Positions 43,037-52,119 of a stretch of DNA of 64,000 bases are shown piece after piece. Made by a program: the position numbers and the translations under genes. The notes beneath the pieces are model-generated. The model was given only the letters and a program-made list of their open reading frames with translations. It made no database searches and was not told the origin of the DNA. Where the stretch lies: positions 178,738 through 242,737 of the forward strand of contig NZ_JHVC01000008.1 in assembly GCF_000619945.1 (NCBI RefSeq), in the 5' to 3' direction. This stretch comes from Clostridium lundense DSM 17049 (lineage in GTDB: Bacteria > Bacillota > Clostridia > Clostridiales > Clostridiaceae). Positions within the stretch are counted from its first letter, which is position 1; each line of letters starts with the position of its first letter.

Positions 43037-44212
43037 TTATAGATTTGTGATAGCTTTTTCTTCTATACTATTTATTATATAATCTTCTTCCCATGGATTA
43101 TTTATTTTCTTATACCATAGCCCATCTGTTTTTTCAAAAATATCTGTGTTCCAAAATTTATCAGCTATATTCCAAAATTCTTTTACAGTATATCCTGTAA
43201 AATTTAAGAAGTCTTCTAATGCTTTAGTATCTACTAAAGAGTTTTCATGTTTTTTTAATAATTCTAATCCTTCTTTTCTAGTTATTTTACCTCCTCTTAT
43301 CCAGTAACCTACTACATCTGTAGCTCTTCCAAATCCAAACTTAGGATATTTAAGCCATGGGTGCACAAGATATGCATATGAATCAACTTGATCATAGTCT
43401 TCTATAAATCCTTCCCTTATCCATTCATTTCCAAGGGATCTAAATCCATATTTTTTAGCTATTTGATAATTTTTATACCCATCCCATTTTACAAAATATC
43501 CCAGATAAATAGGCTCAAGCTCAGCTTTTTCTATCTCTTTATCTGTTGGATATACCAACATATTAATTTCTTCTTGCCTTATACCTTTATTTAGCCAAAA
43601 ATCAAAATCTATTTTTTTAGCTACATCATTATTAATTTGATCTTTTGCACTATAGGTTTCCTTATTTTCTAATACTCCACCATATTCGTAACTCACATTT
43701 TCCCCATATACCACTAACTTTATCCCAAGCTTTATAGCCATTTTTATAGGAAATACATATATAGCTCTATCTATAGCCCATGTTGGACTTCCAAACTCTT
43801 CAAAAGCAATTTTCATCATTCTTCTTACCAAATCTGGATTTTGATTAAGAGTTATTATATCACAACTAAAGGCATCAGCTATATTTTGAAAATTATGTCT
43901 ACCAGTTTTTGTATGAGTAAATGGGTCACTAACTGAAACTAGCAAAGGGTTCATCCCCATTAGTTCCTTCATAACATAAGTCTGATAATGGCTATCCTTA
44001 CCTCCACTTACAGCTATTATACAATCGTAACTTCCATTATTACTTCTATATTTATTGCATAATTTCTTTAATTCTTCAAATCTTTTATTGTAATCTATAC
44101 TTTTCTTTTCTTCAGCGTGTCTACAGGCTTGACAAATTCCTTCCTCATCTAAAATAAGTCCTGGTTTTGTATTTGGCATAAAACAATTTTTACAATATCT
44201 AACTTTATTCAT
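43037..44212 (-). CDS. N-acetyl sugar amidotransferase (PseA/PtmG/WbpG type)
   Basis: 391 residues. Zinc-type cysteines CKNCFMP...CQAC at the N-terminus and the PP-loop SGGKDS near 67 define the ATP-pyrophosphatase amidotransferases that turn an acetamido into an acetamidino group on nonulosonic acids. Its presence predicts an Am-type derivative, or another ATP-dependent amide change, on the legionaminic acid. It lies between the NeuD-like gene and legB. Confidence 0.88.
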   Translation of the reverse strand: MNKVRYCKNCFMPNTKPGLILDEEGICQACRHAEEKKSIDYNKRFEELKKLCNKYRSNNGSYDCIIAVSGGKDSHYQTYVMKELMGMNPLLVSVSDPFTHTKTGRHNFQNIADAFSCDIITLNQNPDLVRRMMKIAFEEFGSPTWAIDRAIYVFPIKMAIKLGIKLVVYGENVSYEYGGVLENKETYSAKDQINNDVAKKIDFDFWLNKGIRQEEINMLVYPTDKEIEKAELEPIYLGYFVKWDGYKNYQIAKKYGFRSLGNEWIREGFIEDYDQVDSYAYLVHPWLKYPKFGFGRATDVVGYWIRGGKITRKEGLELLKKHENSLVDTKALEDFLNFTGYTVKEFWNIADKFWNTDIFEKTDGLWYKKINNPWEEDYIINSIEEKAITNL

Positions 44213-44227
44213 ATATAGTCCCCTTTA

Positions 44228-44866
44228 CTACTTTTTATATTTCTTAACTTTTCCCGGAATTCCTACAACTAATTTATCATTATCTATGTTGTTAATTACA
44301 ACTGACCCTGCTCCTATTGTAACATTACTGCCTATATTTACATTCTGAATTATAATACTTCCAATACCAATATGAGAATTATGTCCAATTGTCACATTTC
44401 CCCCTATAGACGCATTTGGAGAGATATGACAATTAAATCCTATTTTACAATCATGCTCAATTATAGACGCTGTATTTATAATGCAATTAGATTCTATACG
44501 TGCACCTGCATTTATTATTGCTCCAGCCATAATACAGTTTCCTTCTCCTATTTCGGCATATAGCGAAACTATAGAATTTTTATGTTTCAAAATAGGTAAT
44601 TTAAATCCAATACTTTTTAAATTATTAAAAATCTTCTCTCTAATTTTCATATCGTTTAATGCCCCTATACATATAAAAGCATTTTTTACTCCCTTTGAAT
44701 ATATATCACTTAAAACATCATCATTTCCAATTATAGGTATATCTAGCAAATAGCCCTTCTTCTCATTATCTGTTATTCCTATAATTTCATATTTATTAGT
44801 ACTTTTAATTATATCTATAATAACTTTACAATGCCCTCCTGCTCCTATAAGAACTATTTTTTCCAT
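44228..44866 (-). CDS. NeuD-family sugar acetyltransferase
   Basis: 212 residues from ATG 44866 after AGGTGA. A Rossmann-like N-terminal part (VLIGAGGHCKVIIDII) is followed by left-handed beta-helix hexapeptide repeats (IGEGNCIMAGAIINAGARIE and onward). This architecture acetylates the amino group in bacillosamine/legionaminic or the O position in sialic acids. It probably serves as the LegH step. Confidence 0.88.
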   Translation of the reverse strand: MEKIVLIGAGGHCKVIIDIIKSTNKYEIIGITDNEKKGYLLDIPIIGNDDVLSDIYSKGVKNAFICIGALNDMKIREKIFNNLKSIGFKLPILKHKNSIVSLYAEIGEGNCIMAGAIINAGARIESNCIINTASIIEHDCKIGFNCHISPNASIGGNVTIGHNSHIGIGSIIIQNVNIGSNVTIGAGSVVINNIDNDKLVVGIPGKVKKYKK

Positions 44867-44883
44867 AAAAATCACCTATAACA

Positions 44884-45549
44884 CTAAAACTTTTCTCGTA
44901 TTAACATAAAAGCCTCAGCATAATTTACCCCACATGAAGCTCCTCTATACCTTGCTAAGGCTTTCATATTATCTAAACTTCTTGGTAGGGGAGGATTTTG
45001 TAATTCTGATTCATATATATTCATTATCTCTAATTTTTTATCAATAAACTCTGTTATATCAGAATATACATTAGGAATAAATAAATTTTCTGACAAAGCA
45101 GGTGCTATTTCCGTTTCCGAAATACACTCATACATCAGAATTTTATTAATAAAAGGATATCTAAAGCTCTTAGTACAACTAAATATAGCTCTTGCTGCTA
45201 TCTGATGATCTGTATGTATATCGGATCTATTATTCATATAAACTATTTCTGGTTTTACATCATTTATTAATTCAGATATAGAACTTATAATTTGTGAAAA
45301 ATCTATACTATGTAACTTTGTTGTAGTAAAGCCTAATTTATATACCTTTTTAAATCCATATATTTTTGATACATCCTCTATTTGTTTTTCTCTTTTATAC
45401 ATAAATTCTCTACTATATCCCAAAAGTTCATCCGCTTTAGTTATTATTGCCCAATATATTTCATCGCCAATGTTCTTGTGTTTTAAAAGAGTTCCTCCAC
45501 ATCCTAGTGTTTCATCATCAGGATGAACTGATATTACAAGTACTTTCAT
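44884..45549 (-). CDS. PIG-L/LmbE-family N-deacetylase
   Basis: 221 residues. Zinc motif HPDDETLGCGG at the N-terminus and the second site SDIHTDHQ. These enzymes remove N-acetyl groups from GlcNAc-type sugars. In this operon it could free an amine on a legionaminic precursor for a different acyl group. The assignment of substrate is inference. Confidence 0.9.
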   Translation of the reverse strand: MKVLVISVHPDDETLGCGGTLLKHKNIGDEIYWAIITKADELLGYSREFMYKREKQIEDVSKIYGFKKVYKLGFTTTKLHSIDFSQIISSISELINDVKPEIVYMNNRSDIHTDHQIAARAIFSCTKSFRYPFINKILMYECISETEIAPALSENLFIPNVYSDITEFIDKKLEIMNIYESELQNPPLPRSLDNMKALARYRGASCGVNYAEAFMLIREKF

Positions 45550-45561
45550 ATGTCAATCTCC

Positions 45562-46482
45562 TTATTCTAAAACATCACCTATTTTTAAACTATTTTCTAC
45601 TTTCTCTAACATAATTCCATTTTCTTTATACATAATTTTCTTAATTAATATAATATTATCCTTTGTTTTAATACCTATTCCTTTATTATGTTCAATAAAC
45701 AATATTGTTCCTGGAATAGCGTTTTTATAAATATCATGACATTTTTTTTCTTTAGCTTCCAAAACAATTAGCTCATTTCCTTTATAAAAAGTACTAGCTC
45801 CAGGATATGGGAAGGTTATAGCTCTTATTAAATTGTATATATTTGTAGAACTGTCTTTCCAATTTATAATGCCATCCTTTTTTCCCCTTTTCGTTCTATA
45901 TGTAGCTAATTTAGTATCTTGAGATATTGAAATAATATTTCCATTCATTATAACTGGATAATAAATTCTAACAAGTTCAACACATATGTCATAGACCTTA
46001 TCCAATACTTCTCTTATTGTGTATTCGTAATCAATTTTGAATTCTTTTTGAGCTATAATATTACCTGAATCTACTCCTGAATCTATCCAAAACATTGAAA
46101 CACAGCCAACTTTATATCCTTCTGCTATTTGCCATGCTAATACACTTCTTCCTCTATCTTTAGGCAATTTAGAAGGATGAAATCCTATAACACCTATTTT
46201 AGCTGAATTTATTATTTTATCATTTATAAGCTGAGACCAACCAACAACAAAAATTATATCTGGTTGTAGCTGATTTATTTCCTCTGAATATTTATTAATA
46301 TTATCTACTTTAACTAATTGTTCAGGACTAACTATATCATCAAAGGTAACAAAATCAGAATATTGATTCCCTATATCATCTTTTAAAACATATACTTTTA
46401 ATAATTCTGTATTATTATCATTATTCAAATACTCAGTTATCCTTCTTCCACTATTTAATCCACCTATAATAACTACTTTCAT
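45562..46482 (-). CDS. Formyltransferase-fold enzyme, probable sugar N-acyl/formyl transferase
   Basis: 306 residues: N-terminal formyl-transferase domain with GFHPSKLPKDRGRSVLAWQ and the Asp in WIDSGVDSGNI, then a C-terminal Fmt-like domain (from about 215). The usual Asn-x-His of the active site reads Gly-Phe-His, so the Asn is missing while His and Asp are kept, as in some sugar-operon relatives. The folate cofactor is therefore likely but not certain. Confidence 0.82.
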   Translation of the reverse strand: MKVVIIGGLNSGRRITEYLNNDNNTELLKVYVLKDDIGNQYSDFVTFDDIVSPEQLVKVDNINKYSEEINQLQPDIIFVVGWSQLINDKIINSAKIGVIGFHPSKLPKDRGRSVLAWQIAEGYKVGCVSMFWIDSGVDSGNIIAQKEFKIDYEYTIREVLDKVYDICVELVRIYYPVIMNGNIISISQDTKLATYRTKRGKKDGIINWKDSSTNIYNLIRAITFPYPGASTFYKGNELIVLEAKEKKCHDIYKNAIPGTILFIEHNKGIGIKTKDNIILIKKIMYKENGIMLEKVENSLKIGDVLE

Positions 46483-46494
46483 TTTATTTTCCCT

Positions 46495-47646
46495 CTAATA
46501 AGTTAATTTTTTGTTAATAAGATTCTTATTTATATATACATCTTTCAAAATGTGCACTATTCTTTTACTGGTATTACCGTCTCCATAGACATTTTCAATA
46601 TAATTTAGCTGACTCCTAAAAGAATTATCATTCAATGCTATATCAATAGCTTTAATTATATCATTTTCATTATATCCACAATCTATTATATTTTTATTTC
46701 TTATCCTTCCTTTTTGTCTGTCTCCAATATTCACTACTGGAATATTGAACACAGGCGCTTCTATTATTCCACTAGAAGAATTTCCAATGATAATATCTGA
46801 ATATTTTAATAAACTTAAATATTTTAATTGACCTAATGAATATATAATATTAACATTTTCATTTAAACTTTCATATTTTTTTATTTTATCTATTATAATC
46901 TTGCTTCCAAAATCTGCATTTGGATATGTAAATATAATTTGTGCATCATACTTTTTCAATGCTTTTATTAATTGATCTATTTGATATTCAGTATTATCTA
47001 AATCTAAAGTTACAGGATGATATGTTACTAGAAAAACCTCCCTATTAAATTTAATATTTAATTGCTTTTCTAATTCTTCTTTTGACATAAAATTTATCCT
47101 TTTTATACTCTCTACGCCTGATTGTCCTACATTATGTACTCTCCAACTTTCTTCGCCCATTTTTATAATTCTCTCTTTATAATATTCTGCCCCAGCTAAA
47201 TGTATGTGGGCCATTTTAGTTATAGCATGTCTAATTTGTTCGTCTATCAATCCTTCTGTAGATTCTCCACCATTCATATGGGCTATAGGTATATTCATCA
47301 TCATAGCACATGTCGCTGCTACAAAAGTTTCATATCTATCTCCTAATATAAGCAAAATATCTGGTTTTAATCTATCAAAAGCTGATGCTAATTGTATCAT
47401 TTCAATCCCCATAGATTTTAAGACAGCACTTTTATTATTAGAACTTATCATCATATCAATTTCTTCATCTATATTAAAACCATCTTTTTTTATTTGCTCT
47501 ATAGTTAATCCATACTCTGGTACAAGATGATTTCCTGTAGCTATTAATTGAAGTTCTAAATCTTTATCTTCTTCTATTGCTTTCATTGTCCAATAAAGCA
47601 ATCCATATTCAGCTCTAGTTCCTGTAACAACTAAAATTTTTCTCAA
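46495..47646 (-). CDS. neuC: NeuC-type hydrolysing 2-epimerase (LegG)
   Basis: 383 residues, UDP-GlcNAc 2-epimerase fold: VVTGTRAEYGLLYW, LILGDRYETF, AHMNGGESTEG and IGNSSSGIIEAP. It hydrolyses the nucleotide sugar and inverts C2 to give the ManNAc-type precursor for NeuB. TTG start after GGTAGGTGG. It is followed, 13 bases on, by the formyltransferase-like gene. Confidence 0.94.
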   Translation of the reverse strand: MRKILVVTGTRAEYGLLYWTMKAIEEDKDLELQLIATGNHLVPEYGLTIEQIKKDGFNIDEEIDMMISSNNKSAVLKSMGIEMIQLASAFDRLKPDILLILGDRYETFVAATCAMMMNIPIAHMNGGESTEGLIDEQIRHAITKMAHIHLAGAEYYKERIIKMGEESWRVHNVGQSGVESIKRINFMSKEELEKQLNIKFNREVFLVTYHPVTLDLDNTEYQIDQLIKALKKYDAQIIFTYPNADFGSKIIIDKIKKYESLNENVNIIYSLGQLKYLSLLKYSDIIIGNSSSGIIEAPVFNIPVVNIGDRQKGRIRNKNIIDCGYNENDIIKAIDIALNDNSFRSQLNYIENVYGDGNTSKRIVHILKDVYINKNLINKKLTY

Positions 47647-47654
47647 ACAACCAC

Positions 47655-48662
47655 CTACCTAACATTATTAAGAGTTATAAATGAATCCTCTTCTATATTA
47701 TTTAATGCTTTTTTACCTATTATTTCATCAACATAAATAGGACTTAATCCGACTCCTGGCCTTTTAAAAGTAATATTGTTATAAGATAACTCGTCCCCTA
47801 GCTTAATAAACTTAGATGCTACTATACTTTTTCTTGCAACCTTTCTAGTATTTTTTTCATTTGAATTACATTTTTTAATACCATCTCCAAATGCTTTTTC
47901 AATATTTCTAATACCTGCCACCATATGTTTGAGTTCTTGTGGATCTAAAGATGCTCTATGATCAGGTCCTTCCATTTTTTTATCTAATGTAAAATGTTTT
48001 TCTATAACTTTGGCTCCCATAGTTACTGCTGCAATGGGTATTTCTATTCCAACTGTATGATCAGAATATCCTATAGGAAGTTTAAATGCATTTTTTAGCG
48101 TAATCATAGCATTTAAATTAACATCTTCATAATCCGTAGGATAATTTGATGTACAATGTAATAATGTTATATTTTCATTTCCACTTTCTTTTATAACATT
48201 AACTGCTATCTCTACTTCCCCCAAATTGCCCATACCTGTAGATAGTATAATAGGTTTATTTAGCTTTGATATATATTTAAGAAGCGGAATATTAGTTAAA
48301 TCTCCTGAACTTATTTTATATAATGGAATATCAAGTTTTTCAAGTAAATCTACACTTTCAAAATCAAATGGTGTTGATATAAACATTAATCCCTTTTCTT
48401 CACAATATTTTTTTAAAATAATATGCTTTTCATAAGATAACTCTAATTTTTTTAACATATCATATTGATTTCCACTACCCGTAGTTTCTTTTTGATATTC
48501 TGCCTTAGGAGCATTTTTAACTACTAAACTTTCGGTTTTAAATGTCTGAAATTTTATAGCATCTACTCCCGCTTCAACCGCTTTATCTACAAGTTGTTTA
48601 GCTATATTTATATCACCATTATGATTTACTCCTGCTTCTGCTATTATAAAAGCTTTATTCAT
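47655..48662 (-). CDS. neuB: NeuB-type nonulosonic acid synthase (LegI)
   Basis: 335 residues. TIM barrel from MNKAFIIAEAGVNHNGD with metal and substrate motifs (SSGDLTNIPLL, STGMGNLGE, YSDHTVG), then a C-terminal SAF domain (about 280-335, FKRPGVGLSP). It condenses the hexose with phosphoenolpyruvate. Neighbouring LegB and LegC favour legionaminic over sialic acid. Confidence 0.95.
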   Translation of the reverse strand: MNKAFIIAEAGVNHNGDINIAKQLVDKAVEAGVDAIKFQTFKTESLVVKNAPKAEYQKETTGSGNQYDMLKKLELSYEKHIILKKYCEEKGLMFISTPFDFESVDLLEKLDIPLYKISSGDLTNIPLLKYISKLNKPIILSTGMGNLGEVEIAVNVIKESGNENITLLHCTSNYPTDYEDVNLNAMITLKNAFKLPIGYSDHTVGIEIPIAAVTMGAKVIEKHFTLDKKMEGPDHRASLDPQELKHMVAGIRNIEKAFGDGIKKCNSNEKNTRKVARKSIVASKFIKLGDELSYNNITFKRPGVGLSPIYVDEIIGKKALNNIEEDSFITLNNVR

Positions 48663-48688
48663 CATAGTTCCCCTTTATTTAAATATTT

Positions 48689-49393
48689 TCATATTATTTC
48701 CAACAAATAAAATTTATGTAATATTTGCAATCCATTAATTACTTCTCTTTGTTCATTTTCTATTTTAAATGTCCATGATCTTAATGGATCATCTTCTTTT
48801 TTGTCTATATCTATATCTATATTAAAGGAATAAAACTTACATTGATTTCCTTTTTTATTTATATAATTTGCTATCGTTTTCTTTGAAAATATATTCCAAC
48901 CCACTTGCCATGGTCCACTGTCAGAAGATTTTCTGCTTCTAATAAGAACATCTATTTCTTCAGGATTAAAAATACCAAATATATAAATTCTCCCAGTATC
49001 TTTTTTAAAATTCATTAAATTATCTATCCATGGTTCATATTCATCAAATATACTATGAACTCCACTCATATAAATAACATCATACTTATCATCAGGTAAA
49101 TTTCTTCCTGTATATATATCTGCGTTAATAAACTCAACATCTTCTACTTCATCTTTAGCCTTATCTAAAAGTTTATCCATTACGTCAATTCCAGTAAACT
49201 TTGAATTTTTAAATACAGAATTTAGAAAATACAAAAAATCACCTGTTGCACATCCTACATCTAGTATGTTGCAGCTTTCAAGGGAATCTACATATTTTCT
49301 AGAAATATTATAAATAAATTTAAAATATTCCTTCGGATTATTTTTTCTATCTTCCTTCAAATAAAACTCATCATGATCTCTTACTTTTTCCAT
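48689..49393 (-). CDS. Class I SAM-dependent methyltransferase A
   Basis: 234 residues. Motif I ILDVGCATGDF, acidic motif FTGIDVMD, post-I ADIYTGRNLPDDKYDVIYMSG. The methyl target is unknown; the operon suggests a sugar or its acyl substituent. It lies between neuB and a second, unrelated methyltransferase. Confidence 0.88.
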   Translation of the reverse strand: MEKVRDHDEFYLKEDRKNNPKEYFKFIYNISRKYVDSLESCNILDVGCATGDFLYFLNSVFKNSKFTGIDVMDKLLDKAKDEVEDVEFINADIYTGRNLPDDKYDVIYMSGVHSIFDEYEPWIDNLMNFKKDTGRIYIFGIFNPEEIDVLIRSRKSSDSGPWQVGWNIFSKKTIANYINKKGNQCKFYSFNIDIDIDKKEDDPLRSWTFKIENEQREVINGLQILHKFYLLEII

Positions 49394-49413
49394 ATTTTTT
49401 GCTCCCTTCTATG

Positions 49414-50100
49414 TTAACTTATAGACTTTCTTCCAATAAAGAAATAATGTAAGGATGAACCTTCCTTCATAGAAAAATCATAACACCCTGTATATAAGCT
49501 TTGAAAAACACCAAATTTATTCTTCATATCTTCTTCATCTTTGACGAAATTAATATAAGAAGTCTCATTTAATCTTCCTTTCAACTCAACTTTATATAAT
49601 CCAGTTTCATTATCACATTTCTGTGCTAAATTATAATAATAATTTTTAGATGCCATCATTGTAAATATCACTATGCCATTATCATTTAACAATTCATAAA
49701 ATTCATTTAACTTTCTATTAAGCTCAATATCAGATAAATAATATAATACTTGATTTGCAAATATTACATCAAATTTTGTATTCAACGATTTATTCAAATC
49801 TGTTTCCTTGTCAATTACAAAAAACTTTTCTTTTCCTGTATGAAATCTACTCTTACAAATATCTATAGCTTCCTGAGATATATCTACACCATAAACTTCA
49901 AATCCTTTATCCTTAAAATATAAGGAATGAGTACCATTGCCACATCCAAAATCTAACATTTTATTCTTTTTACCATTATTCAAAAGATTTTTTATATAAT
50001 GCTCATATATTCTTATAACATGTCCCTCTGGATAAACTATGCCATATCCACCTTTATACTTTTTTTCATAAACTTCTTTATTAATCTCCATGCTTTCCAT
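49414..50100 (-). CDS. Class I SAM-dependent methyltransferase B
   Basis: 228 residues. Motif I MLDFGCGNGTH, VYGVDISQEAI, then FDVIFANQVLYYLS. No close similarity to methyltransferase A is apparent. A substrate on the legionaminic acid pathway is inferred from the operon. Confidence 0.88.
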   Translation of the reverse strand: MESMEINKEVYEKKYKGGYGIVYPEGHVIRIYEHYIKNLLNNGKKNKMLDFGCGNGTHSLYFKDKGFEVYGVDISQEAIDICKSRFHTGKEKFFVIDKETDLNKSLNTKFDVIFANQVLYYLSDIELNRKLNEFYELLNDNGIVIFTMMASKNYYYNLAQKCDNETGLYKVELKGRLNETSYINFVKDEEDMKNKFGVFQSLYTGCYDFSMKEGSSLHYFFIGRKSIS

Positions 50101-50128
50101 AATTTAGTTTCCTCCTTATACTCTTATT

Positions 50129-50815
50129 TTAAATTAAAATTGTTGCCATTTCAAAATCCAATTCATCATCAATATCTAAAGATGTTTTTCTATCCATTAT
50201 ATAAGGAATAGTATTTTCAGTATACCAAGTATTAAATTTTTTCAAAACATCTTTTTTAGCAATATATATAGCTCCATTTAATCTATATACTTTAGGAATT
50301 TCTTGTCTCCTTGCATAAAATGTACTATCTTCTAAAAAGTTGGTCATTTTCCCATTTACTATTTTTTTCATCCAATAGGGACTTACTTCACTTTCACATA
50401 CACTTACTACTGAATCTGCATCTTGTTCTATTAATTTTTCTATAGCTTCATCTATTTGATAAGCTCTTCTAAACGGTGAAGTACATTGTAAACAAATTAC
50501 ATAATCAAAGTTATTATTGTTTTTATCAAAATACTCTATTCCATGAATTATAGGATCAATACCTGGAGTTTCATCTTTTGAAAGTTCCTTAGGTCTTAAA
50601 TAAGGTACTTCAGCTCCATAATTCATACTAATCTTTGAAATTTCATCATCCTCTGTAGATACAATTAGTTTATCTATATATTTACTCTTTAGTCCTTCTT
50701 CTATAGTATAAGCTATCAGCGGTTTGCCATTTAAATCCTTTATGTTCTTTCTAGGTACTCCTTTTGATCCTCCCCTAGCTGGGATAATAGCCAATACTTT
50801 TTTATTATTTATCAT
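50129..50815 (-). CDS. legF: CMP-nonulosonic acid synthetase (LegF/NeuA type)
   Basis: 228 residues from ATG 50815 after AGGTGA. It has IIPARGGSKGVPRKNIKDL, the P-loop-like CMP-NeuAc synthetase signature, then LQCTSPFR and the Mg-binding LDIDDELDF. It activates the sugar with CTP for transfer by Maf. The gene overlaps the ribosome binding region of the PtmE-like gene upstream, so the two are coupled. Confidence 0.93.
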   Translation of the reverse strand: MINNKKVLAIIPARGGSKGVPRKNIKDLNGKPLIAYTIEEGLKSKYIDKLIVSTEDDEISKISMNYGAEVPYLRPKELSKDETPGIDPIIHGIEYFDKNNNNFDYVICLQCTSPFRRAYQIDEAIEKLIEQDADSVVSVCESEVSPYWMKKIVNGKMTNFLEDSTFYARRQEIPKVYRLNGAIYIAKKDVLKKFNTWYTENTIPYIMDRKTSLDIDDELDFEMATILI

Positions 50816-50816
50816 T

Positions 50817-51887
50817 TTATTCACCTTTCTTATCACAACATACTAAATCATATATATCCTCATTAACCTTGTTATAATCTTCTATTTTACCGATATCCAT
50901 CCAATATTCTTTTATTTCATAGCTTCCAATCTTAAATCCATTTTTTATACAAATATTGATTAAATCTGTTATTTCAAAATATGTATCTTTGGGAATATAT
51001 TTAATTAAATCAGGATTTATACAATATACTCCTGCATTTATTAAATAATCTATACTAGGCTTTTCCTTTACTGAATTTATAAGATTATTTTCTGCATCTA
51101 TTACTCCATAAGGTATGTGAAATGTATGCTTCCTAACTCCTACTGTTATATCAAACTCACTGTTTTTATGAAATTCCATCATATTCTGTACATTTAAGTT
51201 AGTAAATATATCTCCATTGATCACAAAAAAAGGTTTGTCCAAATAATCCTCTGCTAATTTTATGCCTCCAGCTGTTCCTAACCTTTTATTTTCTTTTATA
51301 TAATTTATCTTTACTCCATACGCAAAACCATCTTGAAAATAATTTTCAATTATCTCTGCTTTATAATTTACGGATATTAAAATATTATTATATCCATATT
51401 GCTTAAAATTACTTATTATATGTTGGAGCATAGGATCTTGTCCAACTCTAAGCATTGGTTTAGGTATTTCTTTAGTTAAATGCTCAAGTCTGGTTCCTAA
51501 CCCACCTGCCATAATAACTACTGAATTTTCTTTGCCATCTGGAAGTAAAATATCACTTATACTTATTAAATCTATTATTTGTCCATTACTATTTACTAAC
51601 GGGATTTCTTTAACTGCTTTTTTTATAAACAAGTCCTTTACTTCTTCCTTAGTCATATCTAATGTAGCATATATAGGGCTATAATTAATTATATTTTCTA
51701 TAACACTTTCAAGATTATATCCTTTTAATATAGCTCTTCTAATATCACCATCAGTTATAGTTCCTATTAATTTTTTCACCTCATCTACAACTATTACTAT
51801 GCCTTTGGCTCCCAAATCTATTTTCTCCAATACCTGTTTTATGGAATAATTTCTATATACAAATAATTCTTCTATATCTTTAAACAT
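50817..51887 (-). CDS. ptmE: CBS-pair / nucleotidyltransferase (PtmE-like)
   Basis: 356 residues. Two CBS motifs (about 1-115) precede a sugar nucleotidyltransferase with MAGGLGTRLEHLTKEIPKPM. The Campylobacter PtmE homologue makes GDP-glucosamine, the entry to the GDP-linked legionaminic route. CBS pairs usually sense adenine nucleotides. First gene of the operon running to legB, behind a sigma-D-like promoter 44 bases upstream. Confidence 0.87.
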   Translation of the reverse strand: MFKDIEELFVYRNYSIKQVLEKIDLGAKGIVIVVDEVKKLIGTITDGDIRRAILKGYNLESVIENIINYSPIYATLDMTKEEVKDLFIKKAVKEIPLVNSNGQIIDLISISDILLPDGKENSVVIMAGGLGTRLEHLTKEIPKPMLRVGQDPMLQHIISNFKQYGYNNILISVNYKAEIIENYFQDGFAYGVKINYIKENKRLGTAGGIKLAEDYLDKPFFVINGDIFTNLNVQNMMEFHKNSEFDITVGVRKHTFHIPYGVIDAENNLINSVKEKPSIDYLINAGVYCINPDLIKYIPKDTYFEITDLINICIKNGFKIGSYEIKEYWMDIGKIEDYNKVNEDIYDLVCCDKKGE

Positions 51888-51930
51888 ATTATCAACCTTA
51901 TCCTTACTAATATAAAATTTACTATTATTA

Positions 51931-51956
51931 TTATCGTAAAATATAAAAAAAATTTA
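51931..51956 (-). promoter_or_regulatory. Sigma-D-like promoter of the legionaminic acid operon
   Basis: On the minus strand TAAA (51953-51956), 14 bases, TACGATAA (51931-51938). It matches 4 of 4 and 6 of 8 consensus positions, the best such site in the window. The -35 sits inside the wecE terminator. Confidence 0.7.
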
Positions 51957-51977
51957 GGAATAAATACTCCTAAATTT
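51950..51977 (-). terminator. Terminator of the wecE operon
   Basis: AAATTTAGGA (51950-51959) pairs with TCCTAAATTT (51968-51977); a run of eight T follows on the minus strand. Confidence 0.85.
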
Positions 51978-52119
51978 AAAAACATTATATTATAATCTTA
52001 TCAAATATTTTCCATATTTTGTTATTATTAAAGGTTCTGCCAATTTGTGCAATTGTTTTTTATTTATAAATCTATTTCTATATACTGCTTCTTTAATAAA
52101 AGCTATATTTTATTATATA

